A stretch of DNA of 64,000 bases from Candidatus Thiodiazotropha sp. (ex Codakia rugifera). GTDB lineage: Bacteria > Pseudomonadota > Gammaproteobacteria > Chromatiales > Chromatiaceae. The stretch covers positions 124,001 to 188,000 of the forward strand of contig JAHXHN010000003.1 of NCBI GenBank assembly GCA_025656675.1, read 5' to 3'. Position numbers and translations under genes: made by a program. This document shows positions 44,849 to 55,700 of the stretch, piece after piece; position 1 is the first letter of the stretch; each line of letters opens with the position of its first letter. A model generated the notes under the pieces. The model was not told where the DNA came from and ran no database searches. It saw only the letters and a program-made list of their open reading frames with translations.

Positions 44849-47800
44849 ATGCAGGCAATCCTGAGAATTATTAAAAACCGCTGGTTAATTGCTGTACTGG
44901 GATTGATTGCAATCTCAGTTATCATCTGGCTGGTCGGTCCTTTAATTGCCATCGCCGGCTTTGAGCCACTGGGTTCCGTGCTAGCACGACTGATCACCAT
45001 TGCTGTGGTCATCCTTCTGTGGGGGGCGATTCAGTTGCGCCGTTATCTGGCGTCACGTAAGAAAAACCAGCAGATGCTTGAGAGTGTGGTCGGTCAAAAA
45101 GTGCTGCCAGGGGATAACCGGTCCCATGAATCCGATGAGGAGGTACAGATCCTCAGCCAGCGTCTCGATGACGCTATCAGAATACTCAAAGAATCAAAGG
45201 TCGGTGGCAAACACAATCGCCAATACCTCTACCAACTTCCCTGGTATATGTTCATCGGTCCACCGGGCAGCGGCAAAACCACTGCACTGCTCAACTCGGG
45301 TCTGCACTTTCCCTTGGCAGACAAGCTGGGTAACGATGCGGTACAGGGCATAGGAGGCACACGCAACTGCGACTGGTGGTTCACAGATGATGCGGTCCTT
45401 CTGGATACAGCAGGTCGTTACACCACTCAGGACAGTTACGAAGAGGTCGACCGTGCTGCCTGGATGGGGTTTCTCGATCTATTGAAGAAACATCGTAAGC
45501 GCAGACCCATCAATGGCGCACTGGTGGCGATCAGTGTCGAGGATATATTGCAGCAGACCGAGTTGGAACGCCTCAACCATGCCAAGGCGATCCGCATGCG
45601 GGTCAAAGAGCTGATCGATCACTTCGGCATTCGCTTTCCTATCTATGTTTTATTCACCAAGTGTGACCTGCTGGCTGGTTTCAACGAGTTCTTCGAGAAT
45701 ATGGGCCGGGAGGAGCGTGGCCAGGTCTGGGGCATGACCTTTCCCCTCACAGACAAGGCCGATAAAGATACGGGTATCAGCCATTTCCAAGATGAATTCA
45801 GGAATCTGGAGAAACGTATCGATGTGCGGCTGCTGGATCGCCTGGAACAGGAGCGCGATGCCAAACGTCGAGTTCTGATCTACTCATTTCCACAGCAATT
45901 TAGCGCTTTGCGTGAGGCTGCTGAAAACTTTCTGCATGAGGCATTCAATGCCAACGTTTTTCAAGAGACCCCCATGGTCCGGGGTATCTATTTCACCAGT
46001 GGTACCCAGGAAGGCACGCCAATCGATCGACTGCTAGGGTCCATGGCTCAGGAGTTTGGCCTCAACCGCCAGATTGCACCGGCATTCTCCGGTACCGGCC
46101 GCAGCTTTTTCATCAATCGTCTGTTCAAGGATCTGATTTTTCCGGAATCACACCTAGCCGGTGTCAACACCCGGGTAGAGAAGCAACGCGCCTGGTTACA
46201 GCGTATGACCTATGTCGGGGCTATCTCGCTGGCTGTACTGGCAGGTATCGCCTGGTTCACCAGTTACAGCCGCAACCAAAGCTATGTGGATCAGGTTGCC
46301 CTGCAGGCCAATGCCGCTGACGAGAAAGTGAATGCTGTAGCGCCGGATGATCTGACCCTCACCAATGTAGTCCCGGCTCTCGATTCGGTTCGACAGATTC
46401 AAGGAGGGTACGCTGACCAGGAGGCCGATATACCCTGGCTGATGGGACTGGGACTCTATCAGGGCGACAAGCTTGGCAGCGAAGCAGTCAGTGCCTACCA
46501 CAACAGTCTGAAAAACCTGTTCCTGCCACGCATCATTCTCAGCCTGGAGGATCAGCTGACACAGGCGGGGAATAATCCCGACTACCTCTATGAGGCGCTT
46601 AAGGTCTATCTGATGTTCGAAGACAGCGAGCATTTCAATGCTGAAACCGTTAAGGCCTGGTTGCTGCTGCAGTGGCAGTTGAATCTGCCCGGCGCAGAAA
46701 ACGCCCAGGCGCGTCAGGCACTGACCAGCCATCTCGATGCATTGCTGGAAAGGATGCCAATGACACCGACCCTGCCATTGGATCAGGCCCTGGTCGGTAG
46801 GATTCGTAGTGATCTGTTACGGGTGCCTCTGGCAGATCGAGTCTACAACCGAATGAAACGTACCTCCCAGGGCGGCTCGATCCCCCCCGTGCGACTCACC
46901 CAGGTCGTCGGACCGGATGCAGAACTGGTGTTCAGTCGTCGCTCAGGGGAATCCCTGGATAAGGAAATCCCTGCCCTGTTCACTTACGAGGGTTATCACA
47001 AACTCTTTCTCAAGGATCACCTGGCGATCGCCAATCAGCTTTTAGAGGAGAAATGGATACTCGGCCCCGAACTGGAAAAAATCATTGGCAATACCGATCT
47101 GGTACGGCTCAGTGGACGGGTCAAGGCACTCTACTACGAAGAGTATATCCGTATCTGGGAACAGCTCCTGGCCGATATCAGGGTCAAGCCGTTCAGCAAC
47201 ATGCGTCAAGCCGTGGAGATCCTCAACATTCTCTCTGGCCCAAGCTCACCGTTGCGTCGCTACCTCACTCTGGTTCAGGAGCAGACCACCCTGTCCCGCC
47301 TGCCAGGTGGTGCGAAGAAGGCAGCCGAACTGGTGGAAAAGAACAGTTCGGGAATCACACGCCGACTCGCTTCGATCCTGCAAGTCGCACCGGATGAATC
47401 GAGTGACAATGCAGATGACTCACTACTTGCGACCCCGGTTGATCAGCACTTTGCCAATCTGAACCGGATGATCCAAGCACAGGAGGGTGAGCAGGCACCC
47501 CTTGAAAGAACCCTCGAGATGCTGAATGAGCTGTACGCCCATATGAGTTCCATTGCATCTGCGGGTAATCAGTCCAACCAGGCTTTCAATGTCGCCAGAG
47601 ACCCTACCGCCGGCGGTAATGTCATTAGCCGTCTCAAACTGGAGGCAAAGCGTCAACCAGGCCCCCTGGCGGATATGCTCACTTCATTGGCAGACGGTAG
47701 CTCCAATTTGACAGTTTCCGGGGTCAGATCCCATCTGAACTCGGTCTGGAATACCCAGTTGCTCCCCTTCTGTCAGCGCAGCCTGGCAGGTCGTTACCCC

Positions 47801-48433
47801 CTCGATCGCAGCAGTAGCAGAGAGGTGACTATCAGTGATTTCGGTCGCTTTTTCGGGCCGGGGGGGATGATGGATAACTTCTTCAATACCTATCTCCTCG
47901 ATTTTGTCGACACCTCCCGCCGGAGCTGGCGATGGAATGCCGCAGGTAACCGAGCACTGGGAATACCGACCGGCACCCTGAGACAATTTCAGCGGGCGGC
48001 AGTGATTCGTGATGCCTTCTTCAGTAGCAGCGGTCAGGATCCAAAGATCAACTTTGAGATCAAACCCGTGAGTATGGACACGACCATCACCCAGATCACC
48101 CTGCTGCTCAATCAGCAGCGGGTCCGGTATAATCACGGCCCCTCCCGCTGGAACAGACTGACCTGGCCGGATGATTCCGGCATCAGCGATACCAAGATCC
48201 TGCTTGCACCTCCTGCAGGAGATAAGCCCTCTGGTATGACAGAAGATGGCCCCTGGGGCTGGTTCCGTATCATCGACCAGGCAAAAACCACAGCCACCGA
48301 CTCTCCTGAAACGATCAGTGTGGAATTCAATGTCGGTGGCCGTAAATCCCGATTTATGTTGCGCGCCAGTGGTGCACTCAATCCCTTCCAGCTTCGAGAA
48401 TTGGCAGATTTCCGGTGTCCGAACAGACTTTAA
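44849..48433 (+). CDS. tssM: T6SS inner-membrane protein TssM (IcmF)
   Basis: I set the start at ATG 44849 (1194 residues), since MQAILRIIKNRWLIAVLGLIAISVIIWLVGPLIAIAG matches family N-termini; the upstream ATG 44828 lies in the inverted repeat. Two membrane helices near the N-terminus are followed by a cytoplasmic GTPase-like domain with Walker A GPPGSGKTT (about 137-145). A third helix lies at about 450-470, then a large periplasmic domain. TssM is the core of the membrane complex and contacts TssJ. The Walker A is intact, as in ATP-using IcmF types. It overlaps tagF by 19 bases. Confidence 0.97.
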   Translation: MQAILRIIKNRWLIAVLGLIAISVIIWLVGPLIAIAGFEPLGSVLARLITIAVVILLWGAIQLRRYLASRKKNQQMLESVVGQKVLPGDNRSHESDEEVQILSQRLDDAIRILKESKVGGKHNRQYLYQLPWYMFIGPPGSGKTTALLNSGLHFPLADKLGNDAVQGIGGTRNCDWWFTDDAVLLDTAGRYTTQDSYEEVDRAAWMGFLDLLKKHRKRRPINGALVAISVEDILQQTELERLNHAKAIRMRVKELIDHFGIRFPIYVLFTKCDLLAGFNEFFENMGREERGQVWGMTFPLTDKADKDTGISHFQDEFRNLEKRIDVRLLDRLEQERDAKRRVLIYSFPQQFSALREAAENFLHEAFNANVFQETPMVRGIYFTSGTQEGTPIDRLLGSMAQEFGLNRQIAPAFSGTGRSFFINRLFKDLIFPESHLAGVNTRVEKQRAWLQRMTYVGAISLAVLAGIAWFTSYSRNQSYVDQVALQANAADEKVNAVAPDDLTLTNVVPALDSVRQIQGGYADQEADIPWLMGLGLYQGDKLGSEAVSAYHNSLKNLFLPRIILSLEDQLTQAGNNPDYLYEALKVYLMFEDSEHFNAETVKAWLLLQWQLNLPGAENAQARQALTSHLDALLERMPMTPTLPLDQALVGRIRSDLLRVPLADRVYNRMKRTSQGGSIPPVRLTQVVGPDAELVFSRRSGESLDKEIPALFTYEGYHKLFLKDHLAIANQLLEEKWILGPELEKIIGNTDLVRLSGRVKALYYEEYIRIWEQLLADIRVKPFSNMRQAVEILNILSGPSSPLRRYLTLVQEQTTLSRLPGGAKKAAELVEKNSSGITRRLASILQVAPDESSDNADDSLLATPVDQHFANLNRMIQAQEGEQAPLERTLEMLNELYAHMSSIASAGNQSNQAFNVARDPTAGGNVISRLKLEAKRQPGPLADMLTSLADGSSNLTVSGVRSHLNSVWNTQLLPFCQRSLAGRYPLDRSSSREVTISDFGRFFGPGGMMDNFFNTYLLDFVDTSRRSWRWNAAGNRALGIPTGTLRQFQRAAVIRDAFFSSSGQDPKINFEIKPVSMDTTITQITLLLNQQRVRYNHGPSRWNRLTWPDDSGISDTKILLAPPAGDKPSGMTEDGPWGWFRIIDQAKTTATDSPETISVEFNVGGRKSRFMLRASGALNPFQLRELADFRCPNRL

Positions 48434-49212
48434 ATACAACACAAATTGAAGACTTCCCAGGCTTCTACGGCAAGATCCCATCCCTGGGCGATTTCGTCAC
48501 CCGGCGTCTGCCACGTGGCTTCATCGCTCCCTGGGAAACCTGGATGCAGGAAGCGATTGCCAACAGCCGTGAACAACTTGGGGATTTCTGGTTGGAGAAC
48601 TACCTTACCAGCCCCCTGTGGCGTTTTGCGCTGACCCCTGGTATCTGTGGCGAGCATGGCTGGGCTGGGGTTCTGATGCCGAGCGTTGATCGGGTTGGAC
48701 GCTACTATCCCTTCACCCTGGCGGCAAAACTCGATCCCAAATCCAACCTGTTTCTGTTCATGGAGGAGTCTGAAGCCTGGTTTGCCCGGATGGAGAGCCT
48801 TGCGCTCTCCTGCCTTGAAGACGATTTCCAAATGGAGTCACTCGAACAACAACTCCGCTCGGTAGGCATGCCGAACACAGAGCGAGAGGAACTGCCCACA
48901 CAAACAGAAACTGCTTCCACCCCGTTGAATAATGCCTGGCATGCCCATCTGGATGACCAATCCTCGCTACGTACCCTCTATCCCCTGTTTCTTCCACACC
49001 TGATGAAGAAATTGCTGTTTGCTTACAGCCTATGGTGGACTCAGGGTTCGGAGCGTATTTCCCCCTCCCTGTTGATCTGCCAGGGGCTTCCCCAGATCAA
49101 GGGTGCCAGTGCACTGATTGACGGTGCCTGGGGACAACACGGTTGGGATGAGATCGAGACCGGCGCCTATACTATGGGACTTACGCCTTCTGAAGCCCCC
49201 CAGTCTCAATGA
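48415..49212 (+). CDS. tagF: T6SS-associated protein TagF
   Basis: The 265-residue protein has the TagF pattern: GFYGKIPSLGDFVTRRLPRGFIAPWETWMQEAIANSREQLG, TSPLWRFALTPGICGEHGWAGVLMPSVDRVGRYYPFTLAA and FAYSLWWTQGSERISPSLLICQGLP. TagF represses T6SS assembly after translation in Pseudomonas by binding Fha. It starts at GTG 48415 inside the end of tssM and ends in an ATGA overlap with pppA, so both regulators are tied to tssM translation. Confidence 0.95.
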   Translation: MSEQTLNTTQIEDFPGFYGKIPSLGDFVTRRLPRGFIAPWETWMQEAIANSREQLGDFWLENYLTSPLWRFALTPGICGEHGWAGVLMPSVDRVGRYYPFTLAAKLDPKSNLFLFMEESEAWFARMESLALSCLEDDFQMESLEQQLRSVGMPNTEREELPTQTETASTPLNNAWHAHLDDQSSLRTLYPLFLPHLMKKLLFAYSLWWTQGSERISPSLLICQGLPQIKGASALIDGAWGQHGWDEIETGAYTMGLTPSEAPQSQ

Positions 49213-49964
49213 GTCTGAACAATTTCTACTGGGTCTCTGCCCATCTGACCGATAAGGGCAAGGTACGTTCGATCAATGAAGACGCCTGTCTCGACCGGGC
49301 GGACCTGGGAATCTGGGCGGTTGCCGATGGCATGGGAGGCCATGCTGCAGGCGATCTGGCATCAGGCATGATCATCAACGCGCTTAAATCCACCAATCCG
49401 GGCGACTCACTTGGTTCACTGGCCAGCGATGTGGAACAACGCCTGCAGCAGGTCAATTACCAGCTCTTGATGGAATCTGAAAAGCGGGGTGGAGAAATCA
49501 TCGGTTCCACCGTGGTGACACTGCTCGCCTACCAAGGCTACTGCATCTACCAGTGGGCTGGGGACAGCCGTATTTATCTCTATCGTCGCGGGGTACTGAA
49601 GCAACTCAACCGTGACCACAGTCAGGTCGAAGAACTGATTGAACAAGGCATAGTCACATCCGACCAGGCGGAACAATCCCCCATCGCAAACTACATTACC
49701 CGAGCTGTCGGTGCCACTGAAGAGCTGGAGCTGGAGGCAGAGATCTTCGAACCCTGTGATGGCGACCTGTTCCTGCTCTGTAGCGATGGTCTGAACAAAG
49801 AGGTCAGGGATGTTGAAATCGCTGAAATATTGAGTCTGTACAGTTTCCAGGAAGCGATTCAAAAACTGCTCAATCTGACCATGGATCGGGGCGCCCGGGA
49901 CAATGTAACACTGGTTCTGGTACAGGCCCAATCAGCCAGCTTTGCTACGCCTGGTGAAACATGA
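49209..49964 (+). CDS. pppA: PP2C-type Ser/Thr phosphatase PppA
   Basis: This 251-residue PP2C (Stp1 type) has the usual metal and phosphate motifs: VRSINEDACL, VADGMGGHAAGDLAS, GSTVVTLL, WAGDSRIYLYR, LLCSDGLNKEV and RDNVTLVLV. In the threonine-phosphorylation pathway it removes phosphate from Fha and resets the T6SS. It overlaps tagF by four bases. The kinase that would oppose it is not in the cluster; see the kinase at 7644. Confidence 0.93.
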   Translation: MSLNNFYWVSAHLTDKGKVRSINEDACLDRADLGIWAVADGMGGHAAGDLASGMIINALKSTNPGDSLGSLASDVEQRLQQVNYQLLMESEKRGGEIIGSTVVTLLAYQGYCIYQWAGDSRIYLYRRGVLKQLNRDHSQVEELIEQGIVTSDQAEQSPIANYITRAVGATEELELEAEIFEPCDGDLFLLCSDGLNKEVRDVEIAEILSLYSFQEAIQKLLNLTMDRGARDNVTLVLVQAQSASFATPGET

Positions 49965-50030
49965 TCTGCTATATTGACCAAATTGACTATTTCAGCTTGG
50001 ATCTAACCTATTCAAAATGAGTAAAATGCT

Positions 50031-51347
50031 GTGAAAGATGTAAAAAGGAATATTCAAGATTTCTCAAAAGTCCTCATCATTACCCTCTTTACCCTTAGCA
50101 TTGTCGGCTGCGAAACCCTTGGCCCACCTAAGCAGCCGGAACAGGTGGAACCCGAACCTCAGGAAGAGGTACAGACAATCCCGCAACCGACTGACTCGCT
50201 AACACCCTCGCAACGGGTACGCAAAGCCCTGCAACAGTTGGAGCATGGGGATTATGAAAATGCCCACAATCAGCTCACTTGGGCACTACAGGAAAAACCT
50301 ACCCTGCAGATTGCCACCAACCTTCTCCAACAGATGGAAGCCGATCCGATTGAGTACCTCGGATTAAAGAGTTTTTTCTATGACGTGGAACCAGGAGACT
50401 CCCTCTCGATAATCTCAAAAAAGTTTCTCAATGACCCATTGAAGTTTGTCATCCTGGCCCGATACAACAAACTGGACAATCCCAGCAAACTTGCACCAGG
50501 ACAGCGCATCAGAGTACCGGGTGTAATGCCGGAAAGAAAAAAACCCAAACCAAAGCCAAAGCAATCACAGCCCAAACCTGAGGCTGTCTCTGACCCGGTA
50601 TCAGTTGAATCCCCGTCCATGACAGAGACACCGGAGATGGCAACCTCGGATCCAGAAATTATCATGCAGCCCCAGGAAGTGATTCCAGCCGAAACGACGG
50701 ATGTTCAACCTGAAGAGACATCAGAGGTGGTGGATGAACCCACAGAACCTGCAACTGCACAAGAGATCGTAAGTTCCGCCAAAGGACTTCGAAATGATGG
50801 CGGCCTCGACGCTGCAATCTATCAGCTGGAGAGTGAAAGCAGCAATCATCCTCAATCCAAGGAAATCCAATCACTGTTGGCCAGCTATTATAACGAGTAT
50901 GCGGATCTACAGATCAGTCAGGGCAATCTGAATGATGCTCGTGTCACACTCGAAAAACTAATTATTCTCGACTCCTCCGATGAAGCAGCGATCAACAAAC
51001 TGATCCTGGTTGAGGATAAGATTGAGGCACAGAAGCTCTTTCAAAATGCACAGGACCAACAGAACGCAGGCAAATTGGAAGAGGCCTACCAGACCTACGC
51101 ACAGGTACTGACTTACGATCCTGACAATACCGCGGCCAAAGATGCACAACGGATGACCAGAGATAAGCTGACCGACAGTTACCATCGGCAGGCAATGCAG
51201 TTGTTTCGCAAGCAGGAACTGGATGAGGCCATTGGGTATTGGAATAAGATTTTAGAGTTGAATCCCAACCATTCATTGGCACCTGGGTATAAGGCACGGG
51301 CACTGGAGATGAAGCAGCAGTTACAGAAGATAGGACCAGAGAGCTAG
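50031..51347 (+). CDS. LysM-TPR lipoprotein at the end of the T6SS cluster
   Basis: The protein has 438 residues from GTG 50031. Its N-terminus KVLIITLFTLSIVGC has lipobox IVGC with Cys27. A LysM domain (about 113-165) shows YDVEPGDSLSIISKKFLNDPLKFVILARYNKLDNPSKLAPGQRIRVP. After a Pro/Glu-rich linker, TPR repeats fill about 250-435. It should bind peptidoglycan while lipid-anchored. It is 66 bases after pppA in the same direction, so it may help to anchor or position the T6SS. A function in the system is inferred from position. Confidence 0.8.
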   Translation: MKDVKRNIQDFSKVLIITLFTLSIVGCETLGPPKQPEQVEPEPQEEVQTIPQPTDSLTPSQRVRKALQQLEHGDYENAHNQLTWALQEKPTLQIATNLLQQMEADPIEYLGLKSFFYDVEPGDSLSIISKKFLNDPLKFVILARYNKLDNPSKLAPGQRIRVPGVMPERKKPKPKPKQSQPKPEAVSDPVSVESPSMTETPEMATSDPEIIMQPQEVIPAETTDVQPEETSEVVDEPTEPATAQEIVSSAKGLRNDGGLDAAIYQLESESSNHPQSKEIQSLLASYYNEYADLQISQGNLNDARVTLEKLIILDSSDEAAINKLILVEDKIEAQKLFQNAQDQQNAGKLEEAYQTYAQVLTYDPDNTAAKDAQRMTRDKLTDSYHRQAMQLFRKQELDEAIGYWNKILELNPNHSLAPGYKARALEMKQQLQKIGPES

Positions 51348-51873
51348 TTGGCATGTTTTGCAGACCCTAACAGTATTCCTGGATTTGGTTTTTCCGCTGA
51401 TACCATATTCAATCGCCACCATACAGTGATGCAGTTACCAATACAGTACGAGTGAATATGCCGGCACTGTTTGTACTGACGGATTTTGACAAGATGACCG
51501 CACTCTTTCCATTCCTGATTCGCGATTGGAACCATGGTTAGCAATTAAAAGAGTACCCTTTCAGACCGTATGGGTCAGGAACGAAGGAAAGTACCTTACA
51601 CTACAAGATACCTAAGTATCAGTCCCGGACCAGCTTGACCAAGAAAATATTCAGGCACCCATTTGGCTGTCAAATTACGGATTCTCTTCCTGTGTGACAA
51701 GTGTGTTATCACATCAAACGGAAAAATTGATTATTGATAGAAATCAGTGCTTTCACTGACATCAGCATGATATCGTTCTTCACTATCAATAAAGTAATTG
51801 TCAAATGAGCACCGCCAACATGTATAGGAAGTGATCATGTTGTGTCGCTCTTGGTATTTTTTAGGAAACAGAT
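51348..51873. other. intergenic region after the T6SS cluster
   Basis: This 526-bp stretch ends the T6SS cluster and leads to the nitrobindin-like gene. It has no ORF of note. The only clear structure is the nested stem at 51731-51792. No convincing terminator follows the LysM-TPR gene. Confidence 0.4.
51731..51792 (+). promoter_or_regulatory. nested stem structure upstream of nitrobindin-like gene
   Basis: TTATTGATAG at 51731-51740 is perfectly inverted at 51783-51792. Between them lies a small hairpin TCAGTG-CTTT-CACTGA at 51744-51759. It ends about 82 bases before the ATG at 51874. It could be a 5'-UTR RNA structure or an operator; function is unknown. Confidence 0.35.
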
Positions 51874-52434
51874 ATGAACAGTGACATGATTGTTAATCTC
51901 GGCCCGCTAGCACCTCTGGTGGGGATTTGGGAAGGTGACAAAGGGATCGATGTAGCAAGAATTCACAGCAAGGAGACTGAAACCAAATATCGAGAAAAGG
52001 CGGTTTTTGAACCACTTGGTCCTGTGAACAATGGTCCACAGGTGCTATATGGCCTCCGTTATTCAACAACTGTTTGGCGCCTGAATGAGAGTGATCCCTA
52101 TCATGAAGAACTTGGCTACTGGTTATGGGATAAGGATAGAAAGCAGGTGATGCGCTGCTTCATGGTTCCGCGAGGCGTGCTGATCAATGCCGGTGGCGAT
52201 GCCGAGATAGAAAGCAAGCACTTTCATCTGTCTGCTGATGTAGGTTCAGAAACTTATGGGATATTATCCAATCAATATCTGGATGAAACCTATAAAACAA
52301 AAAAGTACTTACTGGATGTCACAATCCATGATGATCACTCGTTCAGCTATGAGGAAGACACGCAGTTATGGATACCTGTCAATAAAGCCATTTTCCACCA
52401 TACGGACAAAAACAGATTGGAAAAAACAGGATAG
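51874..52434 (+). CDS. nitrobindin-like heme-binding beta-barrel protein
   Basis: The protein has 186 residues and no signal peptide. It begins like the THAP4/nitrobindin (FABP-like) family with LGPLAPLVGIWEGDKGIDVA, followed by YREKAVFEPLGPVNNGPQVLYGLRYSTTVWR, HEELGYWLWDKDRKQVMRCFMVPRG and a C-terminal KAIFHHTDKN that may hold the heme-ligand histidine. Such barrels bind ferric heme and may handle nitric oxide or peroxynitrite; related forms bind other ligands. The gene stands alone. Confidence 0.75.
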   Translation: MNSDMIVNLGPLAPLVGIWEGDKGIDVARIHSKETETKYREKAVFEPLGPVNNGPQVLYGLRYSTTVWRLNESDPYHEELGYWLWDKDRKQVMRCFMVPRGVLINAGGDAEIESKHFHLSADVGSETYGILSNQYLDETYKTKKYLLDVTIHDDHSFSYEEDTQLWIPVNKAIFHHTDKNRLEKTG

Positions 52435-52730
52435 TTCATTCAACTCGCAACGCACTGAATATGCGAGCCATCGAATCAATCAGTATAATCTCCTTATACT
52501 AAATGAAGCTCCGAACAAGCCATGGACGGCCATCTTGAAGCCAAAAACTTCCACCTCTGCGTTGTCTATTTTCGCAATAGACCGGCTATTACCTGCGATT
52601 GATGCCTTGAGCGAAAGTTTTATGGTTCTAGGTCTGAGAAGCAGGGTACGTCACTACCGCACCCTGCTATGACAAATAAAGGAATAATACGCCATATATC
52701 CCTGGATACCATTCTGGTCAACCACAAGCT

Positions 52731-55700
52731 TTAAGGGCTTGCATAAACCTCAATCTCAGCCAATCCTATATTAATACTTGAGGGACTGACCTGATCAACA
52801 GTCAACCGTACGCTTGTTATAGTTCGTGGAGTAAATGCAATCTCAGTCGCACTCCCACCATTTTCAAGCGCCCCAGCTGACAATACAGACCCATCACTAA
52901 AGTTCAAAGTCGCTGCTGTGATCTGGTCATTTCCATTTGGTCGATCATGAAGTACGATGCGATCAACTGTTTGTGAATTACTCCAGGTTAACTCTATCCA
53001 TGCACCGGCACCTTGCCCAACAGTGGACCATTCTCTTGAAAAGTCCATGGGATACCCCGATGCGACACCATCAATTGCCTTTACTGCAGTCTGGCTTGTT
53101 GAGATATTTTCCGAGGATGCAGTGATTGTTGCTGATTGGGCGATGTTAAAGTTTTGAAATGTATTTACCGTAATGGTAACTAAATCAGGTAAGCTGGTTT
53201 CCAGCCCATCATCAACCACCAATTCAAAAACCAGATCTTCATTTTGGGTGAGTCCCGTTGGCGCGATGAAGCTTGGGCTGACAGTCATGCTACCTGTTAA
53301 TGCAATCGGCACTCCCGAAACCTGAGTCCATTGGTAGCTTATTGTGTCACCATTAGGATCACTGCTACCCGATCCATCCAAGACGATCAACTCACCCTCT
53401 GAGGTAGTTTGATCTGAACCTGCAACAGCTATTGGTGGCAGGTTCACGCCAACACCAAGAGATCCAAATACCTCTATCTCTGCAAGTCCAATATTTGCAC
53501 TGGAAGGTCCAACCTGATCAATAGTAATTCGCATGTTGGACACAGTTCTGGCTGGAAACAGGATTTCGTTGACACCTCCGCCATTATCCAGTGGTCCAAC
53601 TGAAACAGTAGACCCATCACTAAAACTCAGACTGGCAGATTCAATATGGTCCTGTCCATTCGGCCTATCGTAGAGGAGGACTCGATCAACTATATATGCA
53701 CTACCCCAATTCAGCTCCAACCATGCACCAGCACCCTCTCCCCGTGTCACCCATTCTCGAGTGAAATCTACTGGATAGCCTGTTGCGACTCCATCTACTG
53801 CTTTTAGCGCAGTCTGAGTTGTTGACGTATTTTCAGAAGAGGCTGTTAAGACAGCTGAAGGAGCTATATTGCTATATTGGTTAGATGAAACCGTGATCGT
53901 TACTGAATCAGCTGTACTTGTCTCCAATCCATCATCAACAATGAGTTCAAAAACCAATAGCTGATTTTGTGTGACCGCTGATGGTGCAGTAAAGGAAGGA
54001 TTTACAACAGTATTATCTGACAATGTAACAGCGATACCCGATACCTGAACCCATTGATAACTTAATGGGTCGTTATTAGGATCGCTGCTGCCTGAACCGT
54101 CCAACTGTACAGAAGCACCCTCCAGCACAATTTGATCATCACCAGCTACAGCAGTAGGTGCCAGATTAATACCCGCATCCATTTCACCATATACTTCTAT
54201 TTCAGCTAAACCTGTATTAAGGGTCGAAGCGGCGACTTGGTTAACTGTAAATCTCACACTGGTTGTAAATCTCGACGGAAAGGATATAACGTTCGGCAAT
54301 CCTCCGTTGTCCAGAGGGCCCACAGCCAGCGTTGATTGATCACTAAAATGCAATGTGCCTGCAATGATTTGATCAGCTGTATTTGGCCGGTCATATAATA
54401 CAACCCTGTTTACTGCATAGATTTCATTCCAGTTTAATTCGATCCATGCACCCGCCCCCTCGCCCATGGTCGCCCATTCACGTCTGAAATCCACCGGCCA
54501 TCCGGTAGCAACCCCATCTATTGCTTTAAGTGCAGTTTGAGTTGAACCGGTATTCTCTGAAGATGCAGAAATACTGCTTACCAATGGAGTAATATTTTGG
54601 CCAACTGCTGTAGTCATAACAGTTACTTCTACATGATCTGGAATACTGGAAAAATCGCTGTTATTTACGACTAATTGGAAGCGTAAAACCGTGTCTTCGA
54701 ATAACCCGGCTGGTGCAGTAAACTGAGGTGTGGCTGATGTGGCATCTGATAATATAACTGGAGGACCGGACAGTTGGGTCCAGGTGTAAGTTAGTTGTGC
54801 TGCATTGATATCGAAGCTACCGGAACCATCAAGCTGAACCGTGTTTCCCATGATAACTGAAACACTTGGACCCGCATTAACCACAGGCGGCACACTGGAG
54901 GTTAATGGATTCTCGACCCAAAACACCTCATCCTTATGTATAAACTTACCTAGTATTCCTAAAATACCGTCTTGTGTTTGATGTGCATTGACAGCATTTA
55001 TTTTTGGATTTGCGGTTATACTTATATCCTGCATTGCCAAGGGTACATTGATACTCTCTCGATCTGCCCATACTAATGTTGTTTGATTTAAGTCAGGAAT
55101 CTCTACATGAAATGAAGTTGGGTCTAACGCTTCAGGCCATATTGACGGCTGGGTAGACCACACAACTGTTTTATGTACACTGGGAGTATATGAAGAATCA
55201 GTACTAAATACGTTTTGAAGAGCTAAAATAATAAAGTCGTATGTTTTTGAATGGTCAGTATGCTGATCAAATTCTGATGTTGTAAAGATATGATCCGGTC
55301 TGTAAGTGTTAATGATATCAGTTAAATCAGAAACTATATTGAATCCGTTATAATTAGCCGGACTACCAAAGCGGAACGAATGGTAATCACTCTGTCCAAG
55401 CCCTCTATTACCATAGGTAGTAGACTGACCAAAAGACGTTGTGAATACATCGGTTACATCGGGAAATAGGCGGTATATTTGGCCAAGACTACCATCTGGA
55501 TACCCAAGAAAGATAAGATCATTTTCTGTCGTGCCAAGATAGCCTATTTGTGCGTCAACTGCCTCCGATTGCCTGACCAGGCCTTCTGCCACTCCAAAAA
55601 TATCTCCATTTGTCATATAAACGACAGTTACTTGTTCACCACGACTTACAGCATCAGCTATTACACCTGAAGATGTAATGATATCGTCGTCTGGATGAGG

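Noticed and set aside
47684-48481. 265-residue minus-strand ORF within tssM
   Set aside because: It is antisense to a firmly identified gene and has no family motifs or ribosome site.
21659-51347. Prophage, because of tail-like genes
   Set aside because: The tail-like genes are the standard T6SS set with TssJ/K/L/M and ClpV; no integrase, capsid, portal or lysis genes are present.
51689-51715. CRP-like site TGTGA...TCACA
   Set aside because: The half-sites are about 11 bases apart instead of six.
52435-52730. Short ORF fragments after the nitrobindin-like gene
   Set aside because: They are broken by stops and show no recognisable similarity.
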